NCBI GenBank assembly: GCA_945981915.1
Contig: CAMFRJ010000010.1
Span: 1 to 14,283 of the forward strand
Length of the DNA stretch: 14,283 nucleotides
Source: an uncultured Erysipelotrichaceae bacterium
GTDB lineage: Bacteria; Bacillota_I; Bacilli_A; Erysipelotrichales; Coprobacillaceae
Direction: 5' to 3'
Shown here one piece after another: positions 1 to 7,375 of this stretch (position 1 is the first letter of the stretch; each line of letters begins with the position of its first letter). Under the pieces are notes generated by a model. The model saw only the letters and a list, made by a program, of their open reading frames with translations, ran no database searches and had not been told where the DNA came from. The position numbers and the translations under genes were made by a program.

Positions 1-45
1 ACACACTGCATATCGTCGGCAGCGTCAGATGTGTATAAGAGACAG
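1..45 (+). other. Illumina Nextera i5 adapter remnant (artefact)
   Basis: This stretch is synthetic. Bases 1-4 (ACAC) are the end of the P5 flow-cell arm, 5-12 read ACTGCATA, which matches a Nextera i5 index, 13-26 are the Read 1 primer part (TCGTCGGCAGCGTC), and 27-45 are the 19-base Tn5 mosaic end. The order is exactly that of a Nextera library molecule. Its GC content is far above the rest of the window. It should be trimmed and not read as a promoter or mobile element. Confidence 0.98.
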
Positions 46-61
46 GTAGAGAGGTGCTAAT

Positions 62-1441
62 ATGAAAACATATGCAGTTGTTATGGCAGCAGGTAAAGGA
101 ACAAGAATGAAATCTGATCTGCCAAAGGTAGTACATGAAGTCTTATATAAACCTATGATTTGTCATATTGTTGATGAATTAAAAGGATTAGGTGTTGATG
201 GCATTTATGTTATTGTTGGACATAAAGCAGAAGAAGTTAAAAAATTAGTTGATGGTGTTGAATTTGTTTTACAAAAAGAACAATTAGGAACAGGACATGC
301 ATTAATGCAGGCAAGAGATGTTCTGGCTGATAAAGAAGGAACGACTGTTGTTTTAAATGGAGATGCTCCATTAATCACAAAAGAAACTTTACAAAAATTA
401 ATTCAATATCACAATGAAAACAATATGCAAGGAACAGTCATGACTTGTGATTGTGATTTGGATAAAAAATTTGGTCGTATCATCAGAGATAACAATCAAG
501 TGAAAGGTATTGTAGAATATAAAGATTGTAGTGATGAACAAAGACAAATTTCTGAAATGAATGTTGGAGAATATTGTTTTGATAATAAAGCTTTATTCAA
601 AGCTTTAGAAAGTGTCACAAACAATAATGCTCAAAATGAGTATTATATTACTGATGTCATTGAAATCATGAACAAACAGAATTTAAATGTTGGAGGTTAT
701 AAAATCGATGATTTATCAGAAGTTGGGGGAATTAATGATAAATTCGAACTTCAAGAAGCCACTAAACAATTACAATATAAAGTTAATAAACAACATTTAA
801 TAAATGGTGTAAATATTATCGATATGGCTAATACTTATATTGGTAAAGATGTTGTAATCGGGCATGATACAACAATCGAACCAGGATGTATCATTAAAGG
901 TCATACGGTTATTGGTAATGGATGTCATATTGGGCCATATTGTGAATTTGATAATGTAGAAATCAAAGATCATGTAGAAATCAAATTCTCAGTTATTTCT
1001 GATTCTATTATTGAAAGTGGAACTGATATTGGTCCATATGCAAGACTTAGAAATCATTGCCATATTTTAGAAAATGTTCATATGGGTAACTTTGTTGAAA
1101 TGAAAAAAACAACTTTTGGAAAAGGAAGTAAAGCTGCTCATTTAAGTTACATTGGAGATGCAACTGTTGGAGAAAATGTAAATATTGGTTGTGGAACAAT
1201 TACTAGTAATTATGATGGTAAAAATAAATTCCAAACTATTATTGAAGATAATGTATTTGTGGGATGTAATTCAAATCTCGTTGCGCCAGTTACAATAGGA
1301 AAAAATGCATTTATTGCTGCTGGATCAACAATTACAGATGAAGTTAACGAAGATGCTTTTGCTATTGCAAGAAGTAGACAAGTTAATAAAGAAGGATATA
1401 GCAAAGTTTTAGAAGAAAAAAGAAATAAAGTAGGAAAATAG
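62..1441 (+). CDS. glmU: Bifunctional UDP-N-acetylglucosamine pyrophosphorylase / glucosamine-1-phosphate N-acetyltransferase GlmU
   Basis: This cytoplasmic enzyme acetylates glucosamine-1-phosphate and then couples it to UTP, making UDP-GlcNAc for peptidoglycan. At 459 residues it is the full family length. The N-terminal nucleotidyltransferase domain (about 1-230) has the AAGKGTRMKSDLPK loop at residues 9-22, QLGTGHA at 74-80, NGDAPLI at 99-105 with the metal-binding Asp101, and NEYYITD at 192-198. The C-terminal left-handed beta-helix (about 250-445) shows hexapeptide repeats, AHLSYIGD with the expected catalytic His360, and NYDG at 383-386. The ATG follows a GAGAGGTG ribosome binding site at 50-57. 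prs follows 11 bases downstream, the pairing seen in Bacillus. The promoter is not in the window because only 16 genomic bases precede the start. Confidence 0.97.
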   Translation: MKTYAVVMAAGKGTRMKSDLPKVVHEVLYKPMICHIVDELKGLGVDGIYVIVGHKAEEVKKLVDGVEFVLQKEQLGTGHALMQARDVLADKEGTTVVLNGDAPLITKETLQKLIQYHNENNMQGTVMTCDCDLDKKFGRIIRDNNQVKGIVEYKDCSDEQRQISEMNVGEYCFDNKALFKALESVTNNNAQNEYYITDVIEIMNKQNLNVGGYKIDDLSEVGGINDKFELQEATKQLQYKVNKQHLINGVNIIDMANTYIGKDVVIGHDTTIEPGCIIKGHTVIGNGCHIGPYCEFDNVEIKDHVEIKFSVISDSIIESGTDIGPYARLRNHCHILENVHMGNFVEMKKTTFGKGSKAAHLSYIGDATVGENVNIGCGTITSNYDGKNKFQTIIEDNVFVGCNSNLVAPVTIGKNAFIAAGSTITDEVNEDAFAIARSRQVNKEGYSKVLEEKRNKVGK

Positions 1442-1452
1442 GGGTAAAAGAA

Positions 1453-2409
1453 ATGAAAAACAAAATTACAGTATTTGCATTATCATCGTCTTTAAAATTA
1501 GCACAAGATATTTGTGAAAACTTAGGATGTGAATTAGGAAAATCAAAAGTACATCATTTTGCTGATGGTGAAATCTTGGTTGAAATTGATGAATCTGTGC
1601 GTGGAAAGGATGTCTTTATTGTACAATCAACATCTAATCCTGTCACTGAAAATTTAATGGAAATTTTAGTTTTAGCTGATGCCTTAAAAAGAGCTTCTGC
1701 TAAAGAAATTACTGCTGTTATGCCATATTTTGGTTATGCAAGACAAGATAGAAAAGCAAAACCAAGACAACCAATTACTTCTAAGTTAGTTGCAGATTTA
1801 TTAACAACTGCAGGTGTCAATAGAGTTGTTACTGTTGATTTACATGCTGCTCAAATTCAAGGTTTCTTCAATATTCCAGTTGATGAAATGCAAGCATTAC
1901 CATTAATTTGCAATTATTTTAAAAATAAAAACTTAGAAAATATTTGTGTTGTTTCGCCAGATCATGGAGGAGCAACTCGTGCAAGAAAAATGGCTGTTGC
2001 TTTAGATTGTCCAGTAGCAATTATTGATAAAAGAAGACCAAAACCAAACGTTGCAGAAATTATGGGTGTATTAGGTGACGTTGAAGGAAAAGAATGTATC
2101 ATGATTGATGATATGATTGATACAGGTGGAACTATTGTTGCAGGTATTGATATGTTATTACAAAAGGGTGCAAAAAATGTTTATGTGGCTTGTACTCATC
2201 CGGTATTCTCTGGACCAGCTGTTGAAAGATTAAGTAACTGTGCTGCAAAAGAAGTTGTTGTTACAGATACAATTATTTTACCAGAAGAAAAAGTCTTCCC
2301 AAAATTACAAATTGTCTCAACAGCGGCTATGCTTGCTAAAACTATTGAAAGCATTGAAAATGATTTACCTGTTTCAGATGTATTTAAAGAATTTGATTTT
2401 GAAAAATAA
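1453..2409 (+). CDS. prs: Ribose-phosphate pyrophosphokinase (PRPP synthetase)
   Basis: The enzyme makes 5-phosphoribosyl-1-pyrophosphate from ribose-5-phosphate and ATP for purine, pyrimidine, NAD, histidine and tryptophan synthesis. At 318 residues it matches class I enzymes. Visible motifs are FADGE at 36-40, RQDRK at 98-102, DLHAAQIQGFF at 129-139 with the ATP-binding His131, the flexible catalytic loop KRRPKPN at 193-199 (Lys193, Arg195), and the PRPP-binding loop DDMIDTGGT at 219-227. It follows glmU by 11 bases with a GGGG-type ribosome binding site at 1441-1444, and a strong terminator starts 12 bases after its stop. It is therefore the last gene of a glmU-prs transcription unit. Confidence 0.97.
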   Translation: MKNKITVFALSSSLKLAQDICENLGCELGKSKVHHFADGEILVEIDESVRGKDVFIVQSTSNPVTENLMEILVLADALKRASAKEITAVMPYFGYARQDRKAKPRQPITSKLVADLLTTAGVNRVVTVDLHAAQIQGFFNIPVDEMQALPLICNYFKNKNLENICVVSPDHGGATRARKMAVALDCPVAIIDKRRPKPNVAEIMGVLGDVEGKECIMIDDMIDTGGTIVAGIDMLLQKGAKNVYVACTHPVFSGPAVERLSNCAAKEVVVTDTIILPEEKVFPKLQIVSTAAMLAKTIESIENDLPVSDVFKEFDFEK

Positions 2410-2421
2410 AGTGCTGTAATG

Positions 2422-2449
2422 ATCGTAGAGGAAACTCTACGATTTTTTT
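2422..2449 (+). terminator. Intrinsic terminator of glmU-prs
   Basis: A perfect 9-bp stem (ATCGTAGAG at 2422-2430 with CTCTACGAT at 2435-2443) closes a GAAA tetraloop and runs into seven consecutive T residues at 2443-2449. This is a canonical rho-independent terminator just after the prs stop. Confidence 0.95.
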
Positions 2450-2713
2450 ATGAATCATAATTTGGAAGTATAAGACAAGAAAATAAGGATATATTTTTTA
2501 TAGATTAACATTGAATGAAAAGTGGAATATTTAAAAAATGGCAGCATATAATATACCGTCCACCTTTATAAAATAAATATGGTACTTATCATAGGAATCT
2601 ACAAATTTCACACGTTTTTTTCGAAAAAATCTAAAAAAACACTTCTTAAGATGAAAAAAATAGCGATAAAATGCTTAAAATATGAAAATTGATGAAATTC
2701 TTATTTTAGAAAT
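2450..2713. other. AT-rich intergenic spacer with no gene seen
   Basis: About 260 bases lie between the prs terminator and the tatD promoter. No reading frame of useful length with a ribosome binding site is present; the ATG at 2450 is followed by a stop after seven codons. A TATAAT lies at 2547-2552, but it has no convincing -35 box at the right distance. A T7-CG-A6 self-complementary run sits at 2615-2629. No tRNA, CRISPR or transposon end was recognised. It is probably a spacer left by rearrangement, or the upstream region of the tatD promoter. Confidence 0.6.
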
Positions 2714-2742
2714 TTGACAAAAATGATTGTTTTTGTTAATAT
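2714..2742 (+). promoter_or_regulatory. Sigma-A-type promoter of tatD
   Basis: A perfect -35 box TTGACA at 2714-2719 is followed by a 17-base spacer and TAATAT at 2737-2742. The TG at 2734-2735 gives an extended -10 element (TGT-TAATAT). Transcription would start near 2749. The ribosome binding site (GGGGTGA, 2750-2756) therefore lies at the very 5' end of the mRNA, giving a leader of only about 12 bases. Confidence 0.75.
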
Positions 2743-2760
2743 TCACGGCGGGGTGAGTTT

Positions 2761-3519
2761 ATGTACTTTGATACGCACTGTCATTTAAATAGTGATGAAT
2801 TATATGATAACTATGAATTATATATCAACAACGCTTTAAATCATGAAGTAGAAAATATGATGGTTGTTGGATATGATCTGCAGTCTTCAAAAAGAGCTGT
2901 AGAACTAGCAAAACAATATGATTTCATCTACGCAGCAGTGGGAATAGGACCTAATGATTGTTTAGAAACAACTGAACAAGATTTATTCATTATTGACGAG
3001 TATTTAAATGAACCGAAAGTTGTAGCATTAGGAGAAATTGGATTAGATTATTATTGGGATGATGTTCCAAGAGAAAAGCAAAAAGAAATCTTCCAGAAGC
3101 AAATCGAAATTGCTAAAAAACATGACAAACCAATTTCTATTCATTGTAGAGATGCCTATGAGGATACGTATCAAATGCTAAAACTTCATGGACATCGAGG
3201 AATTATGCATTGTTATAGCGGTTCTGCTGAAATGGCTCAAAGATTTATAGCTTTGGGATATTATATTTCATTAGCTGGACCAGTAACATTTAAAAATGCT
3301 AGAGTTCCTAAAGATGTGGCAGAAAAAACTGGTTTAGAGTATTTATTAATTGAAACCGACTGTCCTTATTTAACACCTCATCCTTTTAGAGGAAAGTTAA
3401 ATGAGCCTGCAAATGTTGTTTATATTGCCCAGGAAATAGCAAAGCTAAAGAACATGGAGATAGAAGACGTTGCAAGAATGACAACGTTTAATGCCAAGAC
3501 AATTCTTGGTATTAAATAG
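2761..3519 (+). CDS. TatD-family metal-dependent hydrolase (DNase/RNase)
   Basis: This is a cytoplasmic TIM-barrel metalloenzyme of the amidohydrolase superfamily. Characterised TatD proteins are 3'-5' exonucleases on DNA or RNA. At 252 residues it has the usual length. The metal ligands are all in place: HCH at residues 6-8 (His6, His8), GEIGLDYYW at 91-99 (Glu92), SIHCRDA at 126-132 (His128), IMHCYSG at 148-154 (His150) and ETDCPYL at 198-204 (Asp200). It corresponds to Bacillus YabD, which also lies directly before the yabE-type gene, as here. Its own promoter sits immediately upstream, and the GGGGTGA ribosome binding site at 2750-2756 fixes the ATG. The physiological substrate cannot be told from sequence. 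Confidence 0.93.
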   Translation: MYFDTHCHLNSDELYDNYELYINNALNHEVENMMVVGYDLQSSKRAVELAKQYDFIYAAVGIGPNDCLETTEQDLFIIDEYLNEPKVVALGEIGLDYYWDDVPREKQKEIFQKQIEIAKKHDKPISIHCRDAYEDTYQMLKLHGHRGIMHCYSGSAEMAQRFIALGYYISLAGPVTFKNARVPKDVAEKTGLEYLLIETDCPYLTPHPFRGKLNEPANVVYIAQEIAKLKNMEIEDVARMTTFNAKTILGIK

Positions 3520-3530
3520 GAGGAAAATTA

Positions 3531-4460
3531 ATGAAAAAAATTAAACAAGCGATGAAAGATTCAAATCCCCGATCGAAGGGGTTAGTCATTATAATGATTG
3601 TCTACTTGATGGTGATGGCAACAACAATGACATCAGGAGCAACAAACCAAATTGATAACTATCAAGAAACGGTAGAAATTCAATACAAGGATGGAGCGAG
3701 TGAAGTTAAAGACTATCTTGTAAGACAAGATACAGTTAAAAATGTTTTAGATGAATTAGATGTTACTTTGAATAAGAAAGATACAGTTAATAGAGATATG
3801 GCATATATTATTCAAAGTAAAGATTTATTACAAGTCAATCGTATAACAGAAGAAGAAGTGGAAGAAATTCAATCAATCCCTTCACAAACAGTGAGAACGA
3901 ATGGATTACACTTATTTACAACAGAAGTTGTTCAACAAGGGCAAAATGGAGAAGTGAAAAATAAAGTTAGAGTGACTTATGAAAATGGAAAAGCTGTCAG
4001 AAAAGAGTTGCTTTCAAGTCAGGTTATTCAGGAAAAAACTGATACAATTGTCGCTACGGGAACAGTGATGCCAGGAGCATATTTTACTGGTAAATTGACA
4101 ACGTATGGTGGAGATTGTGCTGGTGGACATGGGAAATCAGCAAGTGGTATTTCTTTAAGTCCAACGACAGGAGTACAAGGAAATAATAGTGCTAAATTAT
4201 ATTACAAAGGGCAAAGTTATTATTGTTTAGCAGCAGATCCATCAATTCCTTTTGGAACAATTATTAAAATTTCTAATCATAATTACTCTATAGAATCTAC
4301 AGCATATGGTATTGTTGTTGATAGAGGTGGAGCTATTAAGAAGAATCATATTGATATTTTTAATGGTACAGAAGCTGGTAAATATTTTAGAGGTGGAACA
4401 TCAAAAAATGTTCGATTTGAAATTGTTTCTGTTGGTAGTGGAAAAAATTTTTGGAGATAG
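3531..4460 (+). CDS. Membrane-anchored DUF348/G5/3D-domain cell-wall protein (YabE-like)
   Basis: This is a predicted surface protein acting on peptidoglycan. The short basic N-terminus is followed by a hydrophobic segment at about 18-35, which could be a signal anchor or an uncleaved signal peptide. A single DUF348 unit lies at about 45-90, a G5-like domain at about 100-178 (ending VATGT), and a C-terminal 3D domain at about 185-303. The three aspartates that name the 3D fold are visible: Asp236 (AADPSIPFG), Asp264 (VVDRGGAI) and Asp275 (HIDIF). That fold is shared with MltA-type lytic transglycosylases and with Rpf/YabE-like wall enzymes, so muralytic activity is likely but inferred. At 309 residues it is shorter than B. 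subtilis YabE, which carries more DUF348 copies. The ribosome binding site GGAGG overlaps the tatD stop, and the gene ends at a terminator, so it forms an operon with tatD. Confidence 0.88.
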   Translation: MKKIKQAMKDSNPRSKGLVIIMIVYLMVMATTMTSGATNQIDNYQETVEIQYKDGASEVKDYLVRQDTVKNVLDELDVTLNKKDTVNRDMAYIIQSKDLLQVNRITEEEVEEIQSIPSQTVRTNGLHLFTTEVVQQGQNGEVKNKVRVTYENGKAVRKELLSSQVIQEKTDTIVATGTVMPGAYFTGKLTTYGGDCAGGHGKSASGISLSPTTGVQGNNSAKLYYKGQSYYCLAADPSIPFGTIIKISNHNYSIESTAYGIVVDRGGAIKKNHIDIFNGTEAGKYFRGGTSKNVRFEIVSVGSGKNFWR

Positions 4461-4465
4461 ATAAG

Positions 4466-4490
4466 CAAGGTCAATGACCTTGTTTTTTTT
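4466..4490 (+). terminator. Intrinsic terminator of tatD-yabE
   Basis: The stem CAAGGT (4466-4471) pairs with ACCTTG (4477-4482) around a CAATG loop, and the complementarity extends one pair inward and, with a G-U pair, outward. Eight T residues follow at 4483-4490. It begins five bases after the stop of the 3D-domain gene. Confidence 0.92.
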
Positions 4491-4513
4491 GGCAAAGATA
4501 CTTTATAATATAA

Positions 4514-4519
4514 AAGGAG
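4514..4519 (+). promoter_or_regulatory. Ribosome binding site ahead of an ATC codon
   Basis: AAGGAG at 4514-4519 is one of the best Shine-Dalgarno matches in the window. The properly spaced codon (8 bases downstream) is ATC at 4528-4530, in frame with the small gene. The two ATGs in between (4520, 4523) are too close and lead into a 12-codon dead end in another frame. A TATAAT at 4504-4509 lies just upstream with a poor TTGTTT -35 at 4480-4485. If that is the promoter, the mRNA would start inside this binding site, so I do not call the promoter. Confidence 0.5.
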
Positions 4520-4527
4520 ATGATGAT

Positions 4528-4674
4528 ATCAATACAGCTTATTCAGAAATTATTTTAGGTGATAGACAATATTTAAAAGATATTATTCATTTATTACATG
4601 ATGATTTATTGATTTTATCAAAAAATCATCAATTAAAATTAACGAATGATGAAAATGTCATAGAAATTATATGA
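4528..4674 (+). CDS. Small unrecognised protein, possible ATC start or start-codon loss
   Basis: I do not recognise this 48-codon frame. Its codon use matches neighbouring genes (TTA leucine, AGA arginine, GGT glycine), and it is bounded by a terminator on each side, which suggests a separate small gene. The product would be short, acidic to neutral and probably helical, with repeated Leu/Ile and His (IIHLLHDDLLIL) and no cysteines or signal peptide. The frame stays open upstream to an ATG at 4474, but that ATG lies inside the terminator hairpin, so I reject it. With the ribosome binding site at 4514-4519 the natural start would be ATC at 4528. One G in place of the C would make it ATG. It is either a rare non-AUG start, a decayed gene or a sequencing error. 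Confidence 0.4.
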   Translation: MNTAYSEIILGDRQYLKDIIHLLHDDLLILSKNHQLKLTNDENVIEII

Positions 4675-4716
4675 AATCTATCATCTATAAATGAAAGAAA
4701 ATACAATATTACTTAG

Positions 4717-4742
4717 AAAAGTCAGACTCCTGACTTTTTCTT
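4717..4742 (+). terminator. Intrinsic terminator before mnmG
   Basis: GTCAG (4721-4725) pairs with CTGAC (4730-4734) around ACTC, and the flanking AAAA/TTTT extend the stem. The downstream tract is TTTTTC TTTT. The A-run on the 5' side could also let it work on the opposite strand. It isolates the small gene at 4528-4674 from the mnmG operon. Confidence 0.8.
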
Positions 4743-4771
4743 TTGTAAATAAAGAAGTGATGTAGTACAAT
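4743..4771 (+). promoter_or_regulatory. Promoter of the mnmG operon
   Basis: TTGTAA at 4743-4748 (4 of 6 matches to the -35 consensus) and TACAAT at 4766-4771 (5 of 6 to the -10 consensus) are separated by exactly 17 bases. Transcription would start near 4778, leaving room for the AAAGGGG ribosome binding site at 4784-4790. It lies between a terminator and mnmG, where a promoter is required. Confidence 0.65.
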
Positions 4772-4797
4772 AAGAAAGAATTGAAAGGGGTGTTTTT

Positions 4798-6660
4798 ATG
4801 TATGATGTTATCGTTGTAGGAGGAGGGCATGCTGGAATTGAAGCAAGTTTGGCTCCTGCAAGAATGAATTTAAAAACTTTATTAGTCACTTCAAATGTTA
4901 ATAATATAGGATCAATGCCATGTAACACCTCTATAGGTGGACCTGCCAAGGGAATAATAGTAAGAGAAATTGATGCTTTAGGTGGACAAATGTCTAAAAC
5001 GGCAGATAAAACATATTTACAAATGAAGATGTTAAACACGGCAAAAGGACCAGGTGTTCAATCTTTAAGAGCACAAGCTGATAAGAAAGCCTATCCAAGA
5101 TATATGCAAAAAGTCATCAAGGAACAAGAAAATCTTGATTTAGTAGAAGGGATGGTTGAAGATCTGATTGTCGAAGATCAATGTGTCAAAGGTGTTATTT
5201 TAGATGATGGGACACAATATGAAGCGAAAGCTGTTATTTTGACAACAGGAACTTATTTAAAAGCAGAAATACTCGTTGGTCATTCTAAACATGCCAGTGG
5301 ACCTGATCAACAAAAAGAATCAAAATTCTTATCTGATAAATTAAAACAATTAGGCTTTGCGATACAAAGATTAAAAACAGGGACACCACCAAGAGTAGAA
5401 ATCAACAGTATAGATTATTCAAAAACATCTTTACAGCCTGGAACAGATGACAAATTAGCATTTAGTTTTACAACTGATGAATATGTACCAATTGACAAGC
5501 AGACACCTTGTTATTTGACTTATACAAATGAAAAAACACATCAAATCATTCATGATAATTTAGATAAATGTGCAATGTATAGTGGTTTGGTCAAAGGAAT
5601 AGGCCCTCGTTATTGTCCATCAATTGAAGATAAAGTTGTTAAATTTTCTGATAAACCACAACATCAGATATTTTTGGAACCAGAATCAAAAGAAATGAAT
5701 ACAATTTATGTCCAAGGATTTTCAACATCAATGCCACATGATATTCAAGAACAGATGATACGTACACTTCCAGGATTAGAAAATTGTCAAATATTAAAAT
5801 ATGCTTATGCCATAGAATATGATGCAATTGATCCGTTACAATTATGGCCAACATTAGAAACAAAAGTTATTAAAAATTTATATACAGCAGGACAAATTAA
5901 TGGAACAAGTGGTTATGAAGAAGCAGCTGGACAAGGATTGATTGCTGGTATCAATGCGACATTGAAAATCAAAGGAAAAAAACCATTGATTCTAAAAAGA
6001 GATGAAGCTTATATTGGGGTTATGATTGATGATTTAGTCACTAAAGGAACAAAAGAACCTTATCGTATGTTAACATCTAGAGCTGAATATAGATTATTAA
6101 TTAGACATGATAATGCAGATGAAAGATTATATCATTATGGTCATGACTGTGGTTTGGTAAAAGATGAAGAATATCAAAGATATGAGGATAAAATGAAAGG
6201 TATCTATGATGAAATTGATAGATTAAATACAATACGTTTTACACCGAAAGATATAATTAATGAGATGTTAGTGAAAAATGGATCAACTCATTTAAAAGAA
6301 GGTATTTCTGCTAAAGAATTGATCACAAGACCAGAAATAAATTATGAAATGCTTCTTCCATATATTGATGCACCACATTTATCATCAGAACAAAGAAGAA
6401 GAATTACGATTTTAATTAAATATGCTGGATATATTGAAAAAGCCAAAAGACAGGCAGAAAAACAAATCAAAATGGAAGAAAAACAAATCCCAGAAGATAT
6501 TGATTATCATGATGTGAAAAATTTAGCTTTAGAAGCAAAGCAAAAATTATCACAAATACGACCTTTAACGATAGGACAGGCATCGCGTATTTCAGGAATT
6601 AATCCTGCAGATATATCTGTTTTGTTAATTTATTTAAAACAAAAATATAGCGGAGAGTAA
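4798..6660 (+). CDS. mnmG: tRNA uridine-34 5-carboxymethylaminomethyl modification enzyme MnmG (GidA)
   Basis: MnmG is the FAD-dependent partner of MnmE. Together they place the (carboxymethyl)aminomethyl group on uridine 34 of tRNAs reading NNA/NNG codons. At 620 residues it is full length. The FAD Rossmann motif GGGHAG is at 8-13, PCNTSIGG at 41-48 carries the first conserved cysteine (Cys42), and RYCPSIEDK at 271-279 carries the second, catalytic one (Cys273). The signature [17 protein letters not shown] is at 364-380, and the C-terminal helical MnmE/tRNA-binding part runs from about 540 on. It opens an operon with rsmG and noc, the same order found near the origin of many Firmicutes. That suggests this region is origin-proximal, although dnaA and oriC are not in the window. 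Confidence 0.97.
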   Translation: MYDVIVVGGGHAGIEASLAPARMNLKTLLVTSNVNNIGSMPCNTSIGGPAKGIIVREIDALGGQMSKTADKTYLQMKMLNTAKGPGVQSLRAQADKKAYPRYMQKVIKEQENLDLVEGMVEDLIVEDQCVKGVILDDGTQYEAKAVILTTGTYLKAEILVGHSKHASGPDQQKESKFLSDKLKQLGFAIQRLKTGTPPRVEINSIDYSKTSLQPGTDDKLAFSFTTDEYVPIDKQTPCYLTYTNEKTHQIIHDNLDKCAMYSGLVKGIGPRYCPSIEDKVVKFSDKPQHQIFLEPESKEMNTIYVQGFSTSMPHDIQEQMIRTLPGLENCQILKYAYAIEYDAIDPLQLWPTLETKVIKNLYTAGQINGTSGYEEAAGQGLIAGINATLKIKGKKPLILKRDEAYIGVMIDDLVTKGTKEPYRMLTSRAEYRLLIRHDNADERLYHYGHDCGLVKDEEYQRYEDKMKGIYDEIDRLNTIRFTPKDIINEMLVKNGSTHLKEGISAKELITRPEINYEMLLPYIDAPHLSSEQRRRITILIKYAGYIEKAKRQAEKQIKMEEKQIPEDIDYHDVKNLALEAKQKLSQIRPLTIGQASRISGINPADISVLLIYLKQKYSGE

Positions 6661-6661
6661 G

Positions 6662-7366
6662 ATGACAGAATTAGAATTTCAAAATTATTTAAGAGAAAAA
6701 GGAATAATCTTGACAGAAAAACAAGTCAAACAGTTTCAAAGATATTATGAATTATTAGTAGAATGGAATCAAAAAATGAATTTAACAGCGATTACTGACA
6801 AGCAAGATGTTTATCTCAAACATTTTTATGATTCTTTAACGATTGCTTTTGATTTTGATTTTCAAAATCAAAGTATTATAGATGTAGGAGCAGGAGCAGG
6901 TTTTCCTTCTATTCCTTTAAAAATAGTCTACCCAGAACTTTCAGTAACAATTGTTGATTCTTTGAATAAAAGAATTACATTTTTAAATCATTTATTTAAA
7001 GAATTAGAGTTGGATTACTGTCAGGCTATTGCTGCGAGAGCAGAAGAGTATGCTTTAGATCATAAAGAAAGTGTTGATCTTGTCATGGCTAGAGCGGTTG
7101 CTAGATTAAATATCTTAGATGAACTTTGTTTACCGTTAGTTAAACAAGGAGGATATTTTTTATCTTTAAAAGGTAGAAAAGCAAAAGAAGAATTGGTTGA
7201 AGCAAAAAGAGGAATAGAATTATTAGGTGGGAAAATAGAAAAGGTTATTGATTTTACGTTGGCTGATCACGATGATCAAAGAAGTAATATTATTATAAAA
7301 AAAGTCAAAGAAACACCTAAAAAATATCCTAGGCAGTTTTCAAAAATAAAAAAACAACCACTATAA
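6662..7366 (+). CDS. rsmG: 16S rRNA (guanine-527-N7)-methyltransferase RsmG (GidB)
   Basis: The enzyme uses S-adenosylmethionine to methylate G527 in the 530 loop of 16S rRNA. In other species, loss of RsmG gives low-level streptomycin resistance. At 234 residues it has the usual length. The SAM-binding motif [12 protein letters not shown] is at 74-85, ARAVA at 143-147, LSLKG at 167-171, and the conserved tail with TPKKYPR lies near the end. It starts one base after the mnmG stop with a GGAGAG ribosome binding site inside the mnmG end (6651-6656), so translation is probably coupled. Confidence 0.96.
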   Translation: MTELEFQNYLREKGIILTEKQVKQFQRYYELLVEWNQKMNLTAITDKQDVYLKHFYDSLTIAFDFDFQNQSIIDVGAGAGFPSIPLKIVYPELSVTIVDSLNKRITFLNHLFKELELDYCQAIAARAEEYALDHKESVDLVMARAVARLNILDELCLPLVKQGGYFLSLKGRKAKEELVEAKRGIELLGGKIEKVIDFTLADHDDQRSNIIIKKVKETPKKYPRQFSKIKKQPL

Positions 7367-7375
7367 GGAGCTTAT

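Noticed and set aside
27..45. Transposon end (Tn5 mosaic end) as a mobile element
   Set aside because: It is joined to index and primer sequence in library order, so it is an adapter and not an insertion.
1210..1404. Minus-strand frame within glmU
   Set aside because: Overlaps the conserved acetyltransferase domain, with no ribosome binding site or family resemblance.
2603..2616. parS-like half site (TTTCAC followed by ACGT)
   Set aside because: It does not form the palindrome of parS, and no NBS-like CCCGGG core was seen by eye anywhere in the window.
2615..2629. T7-CG-A6 hairpin as a terminator or regulatory stem
   Set aside because: A pure A/T stem with a two-base centre is expected by chance in this very AT-rich spacer.
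3567..3582. CCCC...GGGG inverted repeat in the start region of the 3D-domain gene
   Set aside because: Only about four pairs and fully explained by coding sequence.
4474..4527. Longer version of the small gene starting at ATG 4474
   Set aside because: The ATG lies inside the terminator stem of the preceding operon, and the first codons would be the terminator T-run; a far better ribosome binding site lies downstream at 4514.
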